From positions 80,547 through 144,546 of the forward strand of contig NZ_JAERMK010000001.1 in assembly GCF_016918015.1 (NCBI RefSeq): DNA of 64,000 nucleotides. The letters are read 5' to 3'. Numbering within the stretch: the stretch's first letter is position 1; each line of letters opens with the position of its first letter. The position numbers and the translations under genes are program-made. Origin of the DNA: Glycomyces sp. YM15 (GTDB lineage Bacteria > Actinomycetota > Actinomycetes > Mycobacteriales > Micromonosporaceae). The notes below the pieces were generated by a model. That model worked only from the letters and a program-made list of their open reading frames with translations. It ran no database searches and had not been told where the DNA came from. Positions 27,131 through 40,533 of this stretch are shown here, piece after piece.

Positions 27131-29362
27131 CTACCGCTCGGTCGGCTGCACTTCGAGCGGGATCGCGGCGGCGATCTGTGGGGCGAGTTCGGCGACGAAG
27201 CTCGCGGACAGGTGATTGCCGTCGCGGTAGATGAGGAGGTTGCCGACGAGGACGGGGCAGGTGCCCTGGTCGACGTCGCAGAGCCACGGGGTCGAGTCGA
27301 CGACGTTGGCGCCGGCGTCGGTGACGGCGTCGATGAGCTGTTCCCGCCGTTCGGGTTCGACGACCGAGTCCTCGAGGTCGCCGACGCAGACGCTGGCGTC
27401 CTGGGGGTTCTCGGCCAGGCAGCCGGGCACGTCTTCGCCGATGTCCGGGTTGTCGGCCATGTAGTAGACCTCGTCGGCCACCTCCTGGAGCCGGTCCACG
27501 GTCGCGACCCAGCCGTCGATCCAGGCCTGGTCGGGGTCGTCGGCGATGACGTCCTTCTTGTCGAAGGAAGTCGCGACGACGACGTCGGGTTCGACTTCGC
27601 CGAGGTAGTCGATGACGTCGTCCTTCCACTCCACGCACTCGGTGTACTCGCGGCCGAGCTTCGGGTCGTGTTCGCGGACGTCGGCGACGGAGCAGTTCGC
27701 CTTGGTCATCACGAGCAGTCGCCAGCCGGAGGCTTCGGCGGTCTGCCTGAGGGCGGGGAACCATTGGCCGGCATGGGAGTCGCCGTAGAGGACGATGGTC
27801 TTGTCGCCCTCGGGGTCGCCGTACCAGCAGTCCTTGTTGATGTTCGGGTCGTCCCGGTCGATCTGGCAGCCGTCGTCGTTGAGAGCGGGCACGTCCTCGA
27901 CCGCGCCGTCCAAAGTGGGCGTGAGATTGGCCGGGACGGTGTTCACGTCGGAGGATTCGCCGAGCAGCTCCCAGACGGTGGTGTCGTTGCCGGTGATCTC
28001 GGTGGCCTCTTCATTCGACTGCTCCGGCATGGGCTGCGCGGCCATGAACAGCGAGGCGGCGAGGGCGGTGGCGACGAGGCCGCCGCCCATGGCGAGCGCG
28101 CGGGAGGGCACCTGGACGAGCGGGCGGCGGGTGCGGATCGGGTTCTCGACGAGGTAGAACGTGGCGATCGTGAGCAGGAACGCGACGCCCATGAGGACGA
28201 GGTGGTGGCGCACACGCACCTCGTCGAGGCCCCACACGGCGGGGCCGATCATGATGAGCGGCCAGTGCCAGAGGTAGAGGCCGTACGAGATCTTGCCGAT
28301 GAACTGGGCGGGCCCGATGCCCAGGAGCATGGTCGCGCCGAAGCGGTGCGGCGCGCATCCGGCGGCGATGACGAGCGCGGTGCCGACGACGGGCAGGAGC
28401 GCTGCGATGCCGGGGAAGACGGTGCGCTCGTCGAGAACGAACACGGAGGCGGTGATGAGCGCGAGCCCGGCCCAGGAGGCGAGCGCGGCGGCCCATTTGG
28501 GAGCGAGCGCGCGGATGCCTCCCGCGGCAACGGCGATGAGCGCCCCGACGGCGAGTTCCCATGCGCGCGTGTGGATGCCGAAGTAGGACCAGGTCGGGTC
28601 GCTTTGAGTCCAGTTGGCGCTCATCCAGAACGAGACGCCGGCGGCGATGACGAGGAAGGCCGTGATGGCCGCGGTGCGGCCCGGTCCCCTGTGGCGGTGG
28701 CGGGCGGCGGTGAACTTGCCCGGCTTGCCGAGCTTGGCGCCGAGGAATGCGATGGCCAACAGGACGAGCGGCCAGACGATGTAGAACTGCTCCTCGACTG
28801 CGAGCGACCAGAAGTGCTGCAGCGGTGAGGGATCGACCGTGGCGTTGAGGTAGTCGGTGCCCTCGAGCGCCAGGCGGATGTTGATGACGTTGAGCGCGGC
28901 GGTGGCCGCGTCGGCCGAGATCTCGCCGAGGCGGGTGCGGGGCAGCCAGATCCAGGAGGCGACGAGCGTCGCGAGCAGGACCGTGGCGGCGGCCGGAAGG
29001 AGCCGCACGGCACGGCGGGCGTAGAACCCGGCGATGGACACGCTTCCCGTGGTGTCGATCTCGCGCAGGAGCAGCGAGGTGATGAGAAAGCCTGAGATGA
29101 CGAAGAAGACGTCGACGCCGACGAATCCTCCGCCCATGTAAGGGAAGCCGATGTGGGCGGCGATGACGACGCCCACGGCCAGGGCCCTGAGGCCTTCGAT
29201 GTCGGGCCGCCAGTGGCTGGGGCGCGCACTGGTCGGGTTCTGGTTCTCCTGGTCCCGCCGGCCGATCCGCTGGATCTGGACGGTCTCGGGATCCCGCTCT
29301 GCTATGCGGGCGGCGGCGTCCGCGGACGTCTTCGCCGGTTCTGTTGCGTTGGTCAGACGCAT
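27131..29362 (-). CDS. Membrane O-acyltransferase with C-terminal SGNH domain (OafA/YrhL type)
   Basis: A 743-residue enzyme that transfers acyl groups to surface glycans. N-terminal acyltransferase-3 domain: HWRPDIEGLRALAVGVVIAAH with the catalytic His, GGFVGVDVFFVISGFLI and LQHFWSLAVEEQFYIVWP, with ten or so membrane helices to about residue 430. The extracytoplasmic SGNH domain has Ser in IVLYGDSHAGQW and His in YRDGNHLSASF. Together they acetylate peptidoglycan, exopolysaccharide or a similar glycan. ATG 29362 (MRLTNATEP) is taken; an ATG at 29395 with GGGAG upstream is possible. It has its own terminator downstream and a 268-bp region upstream that should carry its promoter. Confidence 0.9.
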   Translation of the reverse strand: MRLTNATEPAKTSADAAARIAERDPETVQIQRIGRRDQENQNPTSARPSHWRPDIEGLRALAVGVVIAAHIGFPYMGGGFVGVDVFFVISGFLITSLLLREIDTTGSVSIAGFYARRAVRLLPAAATVLLATLVASWIWLPRTRLGEISADAATAALNVINIRLALEGTDYLNATVDPSPLQHFWSLAVEEQFYIVWPLVLLAIAFLGAKLGKPGKFTAARHRHRGPGRTAAITAFLVIAAGVSFWMSANWTQSDPTWSYFGIHTRAWELAVGALIAVAAGGIRALAPKWAAALASWAGLALITASVFVLDERTVFPGIAALLPVVGTALVIAAGCAPHRFGATMLLGIGPAQFIGKISYGLYLWHWPLIMIGPAVWGLDEVRVRHHLVLMGVAFLLTIATFYLVENPIRTRRPLVQVPSRALAMGGGLVATALAASLFMAAQPMPEQSNEEATEITGNDTTVWELLGESSDVNTVPANLTPTLDGAVEDVPALNDDGCQIDRDDPNINKDCWYGDPEGDKTIVLYGDSHAGQWFPALRQTAEASGWRLLVMTKANCSVADVREHDPKLGREYTECVEWKDDVIDYLGEVEPDVVVATSFDKKDVIADDPDQAWIDGWVATVDRLQEVADEVYYMADNPDIGEDVPGCLAENPQDASVCVGDLEDSVVEPERREQLIDAVTDAGANVVDSTPWLCDVDQGTCPVLVGNLLIYRDGNHLSASFVAELAPQIAAAIPLEVQPTER

Positions 29363-29553
29363 GAGTGATCGGTCTCCGAACGGTTCACCGGGCATCGGAC
29401 TCCCAGCCGGGCAGGGCTGGGCTGACTGGGGGTCGGGGTCTTGCCGGGGACGATTGCCGACCTTAACACTGACCGCCGATTGGGATCCACCCACTCGAAA
29501 ACGGTGATGTACCCCTCAGCCGCAGCGTATCGGGGTGGATACGCCACGCGGAG

Positions 29554-29591
29554 CGGCGAGGGCGCCCCGATGTTCGGGGGTGCCCTCGCCG
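29554..29591 (-). terminator. Terminator after pyk-tesB
   Basis: CGGCGAGGGCGCCCC with GGGGTGCCCTCGCCG, 15 pairs including one G-T, about 40 nt past the tesB stop. Confidence 0.7.
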
Positions 29592-29630
29592 TGGGTTCTC
29601 GTCTGTTTCGGTGTACGCCTGGGACAGGCC

Positions 29631-30539
29631 CTAGGGAACGCCCGGGGGCTCGGGGGTCCGTCGGAGCAGGCCCTCCTGGGTGGCCGAGGCGAGGTGCACC
29701 CCGTCCGCGTCGAAGAACCGGCCCTGGGCCAGCCCGCGGCCGTCGGCCGCGGTCGGCGACATCGAGTCGTAGAGGATCCAGTCGTCGAAACGGAACGGCC
29801 GGTGGAACCACAGAGCGTGGTCGAGGCTCGTCCCGAGGTAGCCGCCGGGGCCCCAGACCTCGCCGTGGCGGGACAGCACCGAGTCGAGCAGCGTCAGATC
29901 GGAGGCGTACGTGAGCACGCACACGTGGATGAGCGGGTCGTCGGGCAGTCTGCCGTCGGCCTTCATCCACACCCGCTGGTGCTCCTGCGCCGGGCGCTCG
30001 CCCGAGGCCGAGAAGCCCGAGCCGCCCCCGGCATAGCGCACGTCGATCGGACGCGGTACCCGCGACCAGATGCCGAGCCGGTCCGGGTGGGCCTTGAGCT
30101 GCTCGCTCAGTGGCGGGATCTCCTCGGGTCGGGCCAGCCCGTTCGGGGCCGGGTCCGAGTGCTCCAGGCCGCGCTCGCCGGTGTGGAACGAGGCGGACAT
30201 GAAGAAGATCGTCTGCCCGTTCTGCAACGCCACCGTACGGCGCACGGAGAAGGAGCGGCCGTCGCGGATGTGCTCGACCTGGTAGACGATCGGCTTCGTC
30301 GAGTCGCCGGGGCGCACGAAGTAGCCGTGCAGCGAGTGCACCCGCCGGTCGCCAGGGACGGTGCGCCCGGCGGCGACCAGTGCCTGGCCGGCCACCTGGC
30401 CGCCGAAGACCCGCTGGAGGCCCACCTCGGCCCGCGGACCCCGGAACAGGCCCTTGTCGATCTCCTCCAGGTCGAGGACGCCGAGGAGCGAGTCCACGGC
30501 GTCCTGGCCCACGAGGACTTCACGCCCTGAGCTGTGCAA
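29631..30539 (-). CDS. tesB: Acyl-CoA thioesterase II
   Basis: A 302-residue double-hotdog thioesterase that hydrolyses acyl-CoA to free acid and CoA. Landmarks: LGVLDLEEIDKGLFRG at the N-terminus, VFGGQVAGQALVAAG, HSLHGYFVRPGD, and in the second hotdog LTYASDLTLLDS and LDHALWFHRPFRFDDWILYD with the catalytic Asp/Thr/Gln region. It starts 3 nt after the pyk stop, so the two are probably cotranscribed. The TTG at 30539 is used; GTG 30512 (VGQDAVDSLL) is possible and neither has a good ribosome binding site. In Mycobacterium a tesB copy lies beside pdxT; here it does not. Confidence 0.9.
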   Translation of the reverse strand: MHSSGREVLVGQDAVDSLLGVLDLEEIDKGLFRGPRAEVGLQRVFGGQVAGQALVAAGRTVPGDRRVHSLHGYFVRPGDSTKPIVYQVEHIRDGRSFSVRRTVALQNGQTIFFMSASFHTGERGLEHSDPAPNGLARPEEIPPLSEQLKAHPDRLGIWSRVPRPIDVRYAGGGSGFSASGERPAQEHQRVWMKADGRLPDDPLIHVCVLTYASDLTLLDSVLSRHGEVWGPGGYLGTSLDHALWFHRPFRFDDWILYDSMSPTAADGRGLAQGRFFDADGVHLASATQEGLLRRTPEPPGVP

Positions 30540-30542
30540 CGG

Positions 30543-31952
30543 TCAGGAGCCGATCTGGTGGACCCGGACGGTGTTCGTCGAGCCGGGGGTCCCGGCCGGC
30601 GTGCCGGCCACGATGACGACGAGGTCGCCCGGCTCCGCGAGGTGGTGCTCCTGCATGGTCTTGTCGACCAGCTTGAACATCGCGTCGGTGTGGTCCACGT
30701 GCTCGACCAGGTAGGAGTCGGTGCCCCAGGACAGCGCCATCTGGTTGCGGACGCTCTCGATCGGGGTGAGCCCGTAGATCGGGCGGTCCGGCTTGAGGCG
30801 GGCGAGGCGCTTCACGGTGTCACCGGTCTGGGTGAACGCGACGAGGGCCTTCGCACCGATCGCGTCGGCGATGTCGGCGGCCGCGTGGGTCACCGCGCCC
30901 GACTTCGTCTTCGGGTCGTGCAGCAGTTCGCGCAGCGGGATCGGGCCGTTCTCGGTGGTCTCCACGATCTTGGCCATGGTGCGCACGGTCCCGATCGGGT
31001 ACTTGCCGACCGAGGTCTCACCGGAGAGCATCACGGCGTCGGTGCCGTCCAGGACGGCGTTGGCGACGTCGGAGACCTCGGCGCGGGTGGGCCGGGCGTT
31101 CTCGATCATCGAGTCGAGCATCTGGGTCGCGACGATCACGGGCTTCGCGTTCTCGCGGCAGAGGTTCACGATCTCCTTCTGCACGATCGGGACCTCGTCG
31201 AGGGGCATTTCGACGCCCAGGTCGCCGCGGGCGACCATGACGCCGTCGAAGGCCAGGACGATCTCCTCGAGGCGCGCGACGGCCTCGGGCTTCTCGACCT
31301 TCGCGATGATCGGGCGGCGCACGCCGACCTCGTCCATCACCTTGTGGCCCAAGCGGACGTCATCGGGGGTGCGCACGAACGACATCGCGATGAGGTCCAC
31401 GCCGAGGTTCAGCGCGAACTTCATGTCGGAGATGTCCTTCTCGGACAGCGCCGGCACGGAGATGTTCACGTTCGGCAGCGACAGGCCCTTGTTGTTCGAG
31501 ACCGGGCCGCCCTCGACCACGAGACACTCGACGTCGGTGTCGTCGGCGCTGAGCACCTCGAGGGCCAGCTTGCCGTCGTCCACCAGGAGGCGGTCGCCCT
31601 TGGAGACCTCGGCCGGCAGCTTCTTGTAGGTGCAGGACACGCGGTCGTGGGTGCCGTCGATGTCGTCCGAGGTGATCTTGATGCGGTCGCCCGCGTCCCA
31701 CTGCTCGGTGCCGTTGACGAAGGTGCCCAGGCGGATCTTGGGGCCCTGCATGTCGGCCAGGATGGCTACGGGCTTCCCGGCGGCGTCGGCGGCCTCGCGG
31801 ACCATCTGATAGACGGCCTCGTGGTCGGCCTGGGCGCCATGGGAGAAGTTCATGCGGGCGACGTTCATGCCGGCGTCGATCAGCCCGGCCATACGCTCGG
31901 GCGTGGCCGTGGCAGGCCCGATGGTGCAGACGATTTTTGCTCTACGAGTCAC
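30543..31952 (-). CDS. pyk: Pyruvate kinase
   Basis: A 469-residue enzyme converting phosphoenolpyruvate and ADP to pyruvate and ATP, the last step of glycolysis. N-terminal RRAKIVCTIGPAT, substrate-binding MNVARMNFSHG, the B domain, the active-site Lys/Glu region PIIAKVEKPEAV and VMVARGDLGVEMPL (Mg and K binding), and the C-terminal effector domain (residues 340-469). The length is standard. Start GTG 31952: TAAGCT lies exactly 6 nt upstream with no Shine-Dalgarno, so the message looks leaderless. It heads a pyk-tesB unit. Confidence 0.97.
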   Translation of the reverse strand: MTRRAKIVCTIGPATATPERMAGLIDAGMNVARMNFSHGAQADHEAVYQMVREAADAAGKPVAILADMQGPKIRLGTFVNGTEQWDAGDRIKITSDDIDGTHDRVSCTYKKLPAEVSKGDRLLVDDGKLALEVLSADDTDVECLVVEGGPVSNNKGLSLPNVNISVPALSEKDISDMKFALNLGVDLIAMSFVRTPDDVRLGHKVMDEVGVRRPIIAKVEKPEAVARLEEIVLAFDGVMVARGDLGVEMPLDEVPIVQKEIVNLCRENAKPVIVATQMLDSMIENARPTRAEVSDVANAVLDGTDAVMLSGETSVGKYPIGTVRTMAKIVETTENGPIPLRELLHDPKTKSGAVTHAAADIADAIGAKALVAFTQTGDTVKRLARLKPDRPIYGLTPIESVRNQMALSWGTDSYLVEHVDHTDAMFKLVDKTMQEHHLAEPGDLVVIVAGTPAGTPGSTNTVRVHQIGS

Positions 31953-31958
31953 CCTGCG

Positions 31959-31964
31959 AGCTTA
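31959..31964 (-). promoter_or_regulatory. -10 box for leaderless pyk
   Basis: TAAGCT, 6 nt, GTG 31952. Confidence 0.5.
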
Positions 31965-32043
31965 TATCGGACGCCTACTCGCACTCGCAGGGTCTCCGCA
32001 GTTGAGAGGTGGAATTCACCGCTGCGGGAATGCAAAACAAACG

Positions 32044-32092
32044 TAGGCGGAATTGAGCGCTAGTGGATATTCACTGCGCTCAATTCCGCCTA
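32044..32092 (-). terminator. Large intrinsic terminator after gltBD
   Basis: TAGGCGGAATTGAGCGC and its exact complement, a 17-bp perfect arm, extended inward by AGTG/CACT around a GATATT loop. On the minus strand it is followed by CGTTTGTTTTGC. It starts 6 nt past the gltD stop and insulates gltBD from pyk. Confidence 0.9.
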
Positions 32093-32098
32093 TTGCAC

Positions 32099-33560
32099 TT
32101 ACGCGATGAGCGCCTGTGCGTTCGATTCGACCGGCGCCGGAAGCGCCGTCTGGCCCCCGAGGAAACGATGCGCCGCGGCGGCCGCGGCGCGGCCCTCGGC
32201 GATCGCCCACACGATGAGCGAGGCGCCGCGATGGGCGTCGCCCGCGACGAACACGCCGGGCGCGTCCGTCTGCCAGTCCTCGCCGCAGTCGATCACGTTG
32301 CGCCGGGAGCGCTCGATCCCGAACTGCCGCAGCAGCGGCTGGTCCTCGGTGCCCGCGAAGCCGATCGCCAGCAGGACGAGGTCCGCCGGGACGATCTGTT
32401 CGGTGCCCTCGACCGGGATGATGTCGCGGCGGCCCTGGGACTTGTCGACCCGGACCTCGCTGAAGCGCATCTGGCGCACGTGCCCGTGCTCGTCGCCGAT
32501 GAACTCGGCGGCCGCGGACGCGTAGTTGCGCTCCCCGCCCTCCTCGTGCGCCGGGTAGTTGCGCACGATGACCGGCCAGGTCGGCCACGGGTCCTTGCCC
32601 GCGTCGCGCGTCTCCGGCGGCGTCGGGTACAGGTCGAGCTGGCGCACCGAGGCCGCGCCCTGCCGGTGGGCCACGCCCAGGCAGTCCGCGCCGGTGTCGC
32701 CGCCGCCGATGATGACGACGTGCTTGCCCTTGGCGTCGATCGGCGCGAACGGGGCCTTGCCCGCGACCACCTGGTTGGCGCCCACGAGGTGCTCCATCGC
32801 CTGGTGGATGCCCGCGAGCTCGCGGCCCGGCTGCTCCGTCTCGCGCCCTTCGAGCGCGCCCACGGCCAGGATCACCGCGTCATGGCGTTCGCGCAGGTCG
32901 GCAGCGGTGATGTCGACGCCCACATTGGTGTCGCAGGCGAATTCGACGCCCTCCGCTTCCATCTGCTCGATGCGCCGGTCGATCTGGTGCTTCTCCAGCT
33001 TGAAGTCCGGGATGCCGTAGCGCAGCAGGCCGCCGGGGGCGTCGTCGCGCTCGTAGACCGTGACCGCGTGGCCCGCGCGGGCCAGCTGCTGGGCCGCCGC
33101 CAGGCCCGCCGGGCCCGAGCCGACCACCGCGACGGACTTGCCGCTGGAGTGCTCGGCCGGCTGCGGCCGGACGTTCGCGTCGTCGAACGCGCGGTCGATG
33201 ATCTCGACCTCGATGTTCTTGATGGTCACCGGGTCGTCCCCGATGCCCAGCACGCACGCCGCCTCGCACGGGGCCGGGCAGAGCCGCCCGGTGAACTCCG
33301 GGAAGTTGTTCGTCGCGTGCAGCTGCTCGATCGCCGCGCCCCACCGGCCCGTGCGGGCCAGGTCGTTCCACTCGGGAATCCGGTTCCCCAGCGGGCAGCC
33401 GTTGTGGCAGAACGGGATACCGCAGTCCATGCAGCGCGAGGCCTGCGCCGTGACGAGGTCCTTGGAGGTGCGGGTGTAGACCTCGCGGTTGTCGAGGATG
33501 CGCACCGGCACGGGGCGCTTCTTCGGCACCGCGCGGCCGTGCTCGAGGAATCCGCTCGGA

Positions 33561-33568
<8 letters not shown>
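32099..33568 (-). CDS. gltD: Glutamate synthase (NADPH) small subunit
   Basis: A 489-residue flavoprotein supplying electrons from NADPH to the large subunit. The N-terminal Cys clusters [14 protein letters not shown] bind two 4Fe-4S centres. FAD site: [24 protein letters not shown] site: [13 protein letters not shown]. The second FAD element is [23 protein letters not shown] 33568 lies inside the end of gltB (8-nt overlap), so translation is coupled and subunits are made together. Length and motifs are complete. Confidence 0.97.
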
Positions 33569-38072
<4,504 letters not shown>

Positions 38073-38429
38073 CCGTGGCCTCCTTCGTCGTCGAGGGCTC
38101 CAGCAGCAGGTGGGGGCGCGGAGCACTACGGTGTTTCATACGGGACGACGTCGGCCCGAGAGAATGCAAAGTGTCAGACGAGTGTAATGCATCGCTCATC
38201 TGATGGACACCATCGTCCTACGATCCGAGCAGGTGGAGCGGTTTTTCTCACGTGTGCGACGGAAACCGCGCAATCGCTTCGTAATGACCGCGTAACGCAT
38301 CGGCACCTGTGGGACAGTCGGCGCGAACCGGTGGCGCCCGGTGGTTAGAGTGAACCCACATTTCGCACGGTGCCCACCCCCCGTGCACGGACACCCCTCC
38401 ACAGTACGTTCGCAAGGAGCAATGCACCA
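38073..38429. other. Divergent intergenic region between gltB and a membrane-protein gene
   Basis: 357 bp. It holds the gltB promoter candidate (38181-38209) and, near the right end, AAGGAG for the next gene. I see no third gene or known RNA. Confidence 0.5.
38181..38209 (-). promoter_or_regulatory. gltB promoter candidate
   Basis: On the minus strand TGTCCA, a 17-nt spacer, and TACACT, giving a leader of about 100 nt before TTG 38072. Confidence 0.4.
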
Positions 38430-39470
38430 ATGAGCTATCCCCCGCCCCCTGGCTACGGACAGCAGCCGCAGCAGCAGCCGGGTTACCCGCCGCAGCAGGG
38501 CGGGTACGCCCCCCAGCCGCCGCAGCAGCCCTACGGCCAGCCGCCCCAGCCCGGTTACGGCGCGCCGCAGCAGCCCACTTACGGCGCCCCCCAGCAGCCC
38601 GGTTACGGCGCTCCCCAGCAGCCCGGCTATCCGCCCCAGCAGCCGGGCAACCCGTACGGCCCGCCCCCGATCCCGCCGGGCGGCGGCGGTGGCGGCGGCG
38701 GTTTCGGGAACTTCGCCAAGGAGACCGGCAAGGGCATCCTCTGGCGCGTCCTCGCCGCGGTCGCCGTCCTCCTCATCGGCGGCATCGTCGTCGTCGTCCG
38801 GATGCTCGCCAACGACGAGAGCGCCGGAGAGGCGCTCGACCACCTCAACGACGACAAGCTCAAGCCCAGCGCCGCCGAAGGCGACTGCATGATCCAGGAC
38901 TGGGACTCCAGCGACTCCTCGCTCGACGACCCGACCGATAGCCTCATCGTGGACTGCTCGGACCCGACCGCGTTCTGGACCATCACCGCGGTCGACGACT
39001 CGATCGAGACCGAGACCGACGCCCTCGGCGACGTCCCGGACTTCACCGAGTTCACCACGATGTGCGGCGATGAGATCCTCGCCCGCACCCCCGGTCAGCT
39101 GTGGAAGGACTTCTACTACATCTACACGATCGGCGACTACTACATCGACTACGCCTTCTGCCTGGAGGCGATCGACAAGGCCGACGCCAACGGGCAGACG
39201 CCGCGCACCCCGGACGTCGGCCAGTGCTTCAACGACGCCGACGACTGGTACACCGTCGACTGCGGCGCGGCCGACGCGTACTACGAGGTCACCGACGTCC
39301 TGCTGGTCGACCCGCCCGCGGTCATGACCGAGGACGAGATCTACAACCGCACCTCCGAGTGCAGTGGTGGCGACTCGTACACCTGGCTGAACCAGAAGTC
39401 GACCGACACGATCGACATCGACACCAGCGACAACCCGGTCACCGCGATCTACTGCTACACCTCCCTGTAG
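38430..39470 (+). CDS. Single-pass membrane protein with Pro/Gln/Gly/Tyr-rich N-terminus
   Basis: A 346-residue protein. Residues 1-95 are low-complexity repeats of the type GYGAPQQP, ending in an eight-Gly run; this part should be cytoplasmic and disordered. A single helix follows at about 110-132 (WRVLAAVAVLLIGGIVVVV). The outer part has two similar units, each with a Cys pair (GDCMIQDWD ... IVDCSDPTAFW and GQCFNDADDWYTVDCGAADAYYEV), resembling LppU/SCO3897-like extracellular domains. Function is unknown. AAGGAG lies 10 nt before ATG 38430. It is a neighbour and architectural relative of the next gene; a terminator separates them. Confidence 0.8.
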   Translation: MSYPPPPGYGQQPQQQPGYPPQQGGYAPQPPQQPYGQPPQPGYGAPQQPTYGAPQQPGYGAPQQPGYPPQQPGNPYGPPPIPPGGGGGGGGFGNFAKETGKGILWRVLAAVAVLLIGGIVVVVRMLANDESAGEALDHLNDDKLKPSAAEGDCMIQDWDSSDSSLDDPTDSLIVDCSDPTAFWTITAVDDSIETETDALGDVPDFTEFTTMCGDEILARTPGQLWKDFYYIYTIGDYYIDYAFCLEAIDKADANGQTPRTPDVGQCFNDADDWYTVDCGAADAYYEVTDVLLVDPPAVMTEDEIYNRTSECSGGDSYTWLNQKSTDTIDIDTSDNPVTAIYCYTSL

Positions 39471-39489
39471 CCGCGAGACCGAGCATTGA

Positions 39490-39518
39490 GGGCCGCCCCG
39501 TCCGGGGCGGCCCTTTTT
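39490..39518 (+). terminator. Intrinsic terminator
   Basis: GGGCCGCCCC, loop GTCC, GGGGCGGCCC, then TTTTT: textbook form. A second small palindrome, GGTGCCGCGGCACC, follows at once. Confidence 0.92.
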
Positions 39519-39617
39519 CGGTGCCGCGGCACCGATTTGTCGCACGCATACAGCGTGAACAGTGGTGATTCGAACGCTTGCGGAGACACGAGGGACGAAC
39601 GCGTCGCGCCGGAGCAA

Positions 39618-39623
39618 TATGAT
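39618..39623 (+). promoter_or_regulatory. -10 box for second Pro/Tyr-rich membrane protein gene
   Basis: TATGAT about 55 nt before the start; no good -35 is seen at 17 nt. Confidence 0.4.
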
Positions 39624-39678
39624 GGAGCCCAAGCGCATCCACAACGCCCAAGAGCCCGGCCACGCGACGGAGAACCCC

Positions 39679-40461
39679 ATGACCTATCCCCCGCCGAACC
39701 CCTACGACCCCAACCAGTCGCCTGGATACGGCCAGCCCTCGCCCGCACCCCAGCACTACACGACCGACGCCGACCCGTACTCCCGCCCCGACCCGTACAG
39801 CCCCGGCGCCGGCTACCAGACCGCCCCGAGCCACCCGAACAGCGCCCCGCCCGGGCAGCCCTACTCCCCCGGGCCCGCGTACGCGCAGACCGGCGGTTAC
39901 CAGCCCCCGGTCGGACCGCCCGGCGGCGCCTTCCAGCCCGGTCAGGCCGCGCCCCCGCCGCCCCGCGGGAACTCGAACACGCCGCTCCTCATCACGCTCG
40001 TGGTCATCGCGGTCGCCGTCATCGCCGGCGGGATCATGGTCGGCATCAGCATGAGCGGCGGGGACGACCCCGACCCGGAGAAGACCACCGCCGCCGCGGA
40101 GACCTCCGAGGCCGCCGAGGAGACCAGCGAGGCCGCGCCGACCGACGAGGAAGAGACGACGGCCGAGGGCGAATCGGTCTACCGCGTTCCCGCCGAAGGC
40201 GAATGCATCGAGAACAACCAGGCGGGCTTCTATGTCGTCGACTGCGGCGCCGACACCGCCTACTGGGAGGTCCTCAAGGTCGTGCAGGCTCCCGAGGACC
40301 CCGAGCCGACCGACCCGGCCCACTCGGTCGCGGCCGCCGACGCCTGCGCGGGCACCGGCAACACCAACTACTACTACACCGACACCGCGATCGCGGCCGG
40401 CCGCGACTGGGACCCCGACATCGACTCGATCACCGCGATCTACTGCGTGAAGGAAGTCTAG
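39679..40461 (+). CDS. Single-pass membrane protein with Pro/Tyr-rich N-terminus, relative of preceding gene
   Basis: A 260-residue protein with the same plan as its neighbour: residues 1-100 rich in Pro, Tyr, Gly and Gln (TYPPPNPYDPNQSPGYGQ), a helix at about 105-125 (LLITLVVIAVAVIAGGIMVG), an acidic Glu/Ala/Thr linker, and one outer unit with the same spacing (GECIENNQAGFYVVDCGADTAYWEV and ACAGTGNTNYYYTDT ... ITAIYCVKEV). The end ITAIYC matches VTAIYCYTSL of the neighbour, so the outer domains are homologous. GGAG lies 6 nt before ATG. Role unknown; surface sensing or envelope interaction is a guess. Confidence 0.8.
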   Translation: MTYPPPNPYDPNQSPGYGQPSPAPQHYTTDADPYSRPDPYSPGAGYQTAPSHPNSAPPGQPYSPGPAYAQTGGYQPPVGPPGGAFQPGQAAPPPPRGNSNTPLLITLVVIAVAVIAGGIMVGISMSGGDDPDPEKTTAAAETSEAAEETSEAAPTDEEETTAEGESVYRVPAEGECIENNQAGFYVVDCGADTAYWEVLKVVQAPEDPEPTDPAHSVAAADACAGTGNTNYYYTDTAIAAGRDWDPDIDSITAIYCVKEV

Positions 40462-40521
40462 AAACGGCCGCGGGAGGCGCTGCGCCGCTTTCGTACTCGA
40501 CGGGCGCGCACCTCCGCGGGC

Positions 40522-40527
40522 TACGAT
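40522..40527 (+). promoter_or_regulatory. -10 box for leaderless ECF41 sigma gene
   Basis: TACGAT, 6 nt, ATG 40534. Confidence 0.5.
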
Positions 40528-40533
40528 CGGACC

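Noticed and set aside
38448..38690. CAGCAG/CCGCAG-rich repeats as a possible mobile or satellite element
   Set aside because: They are in frame and encode the low-complexity N-terminus of the membrane protein.
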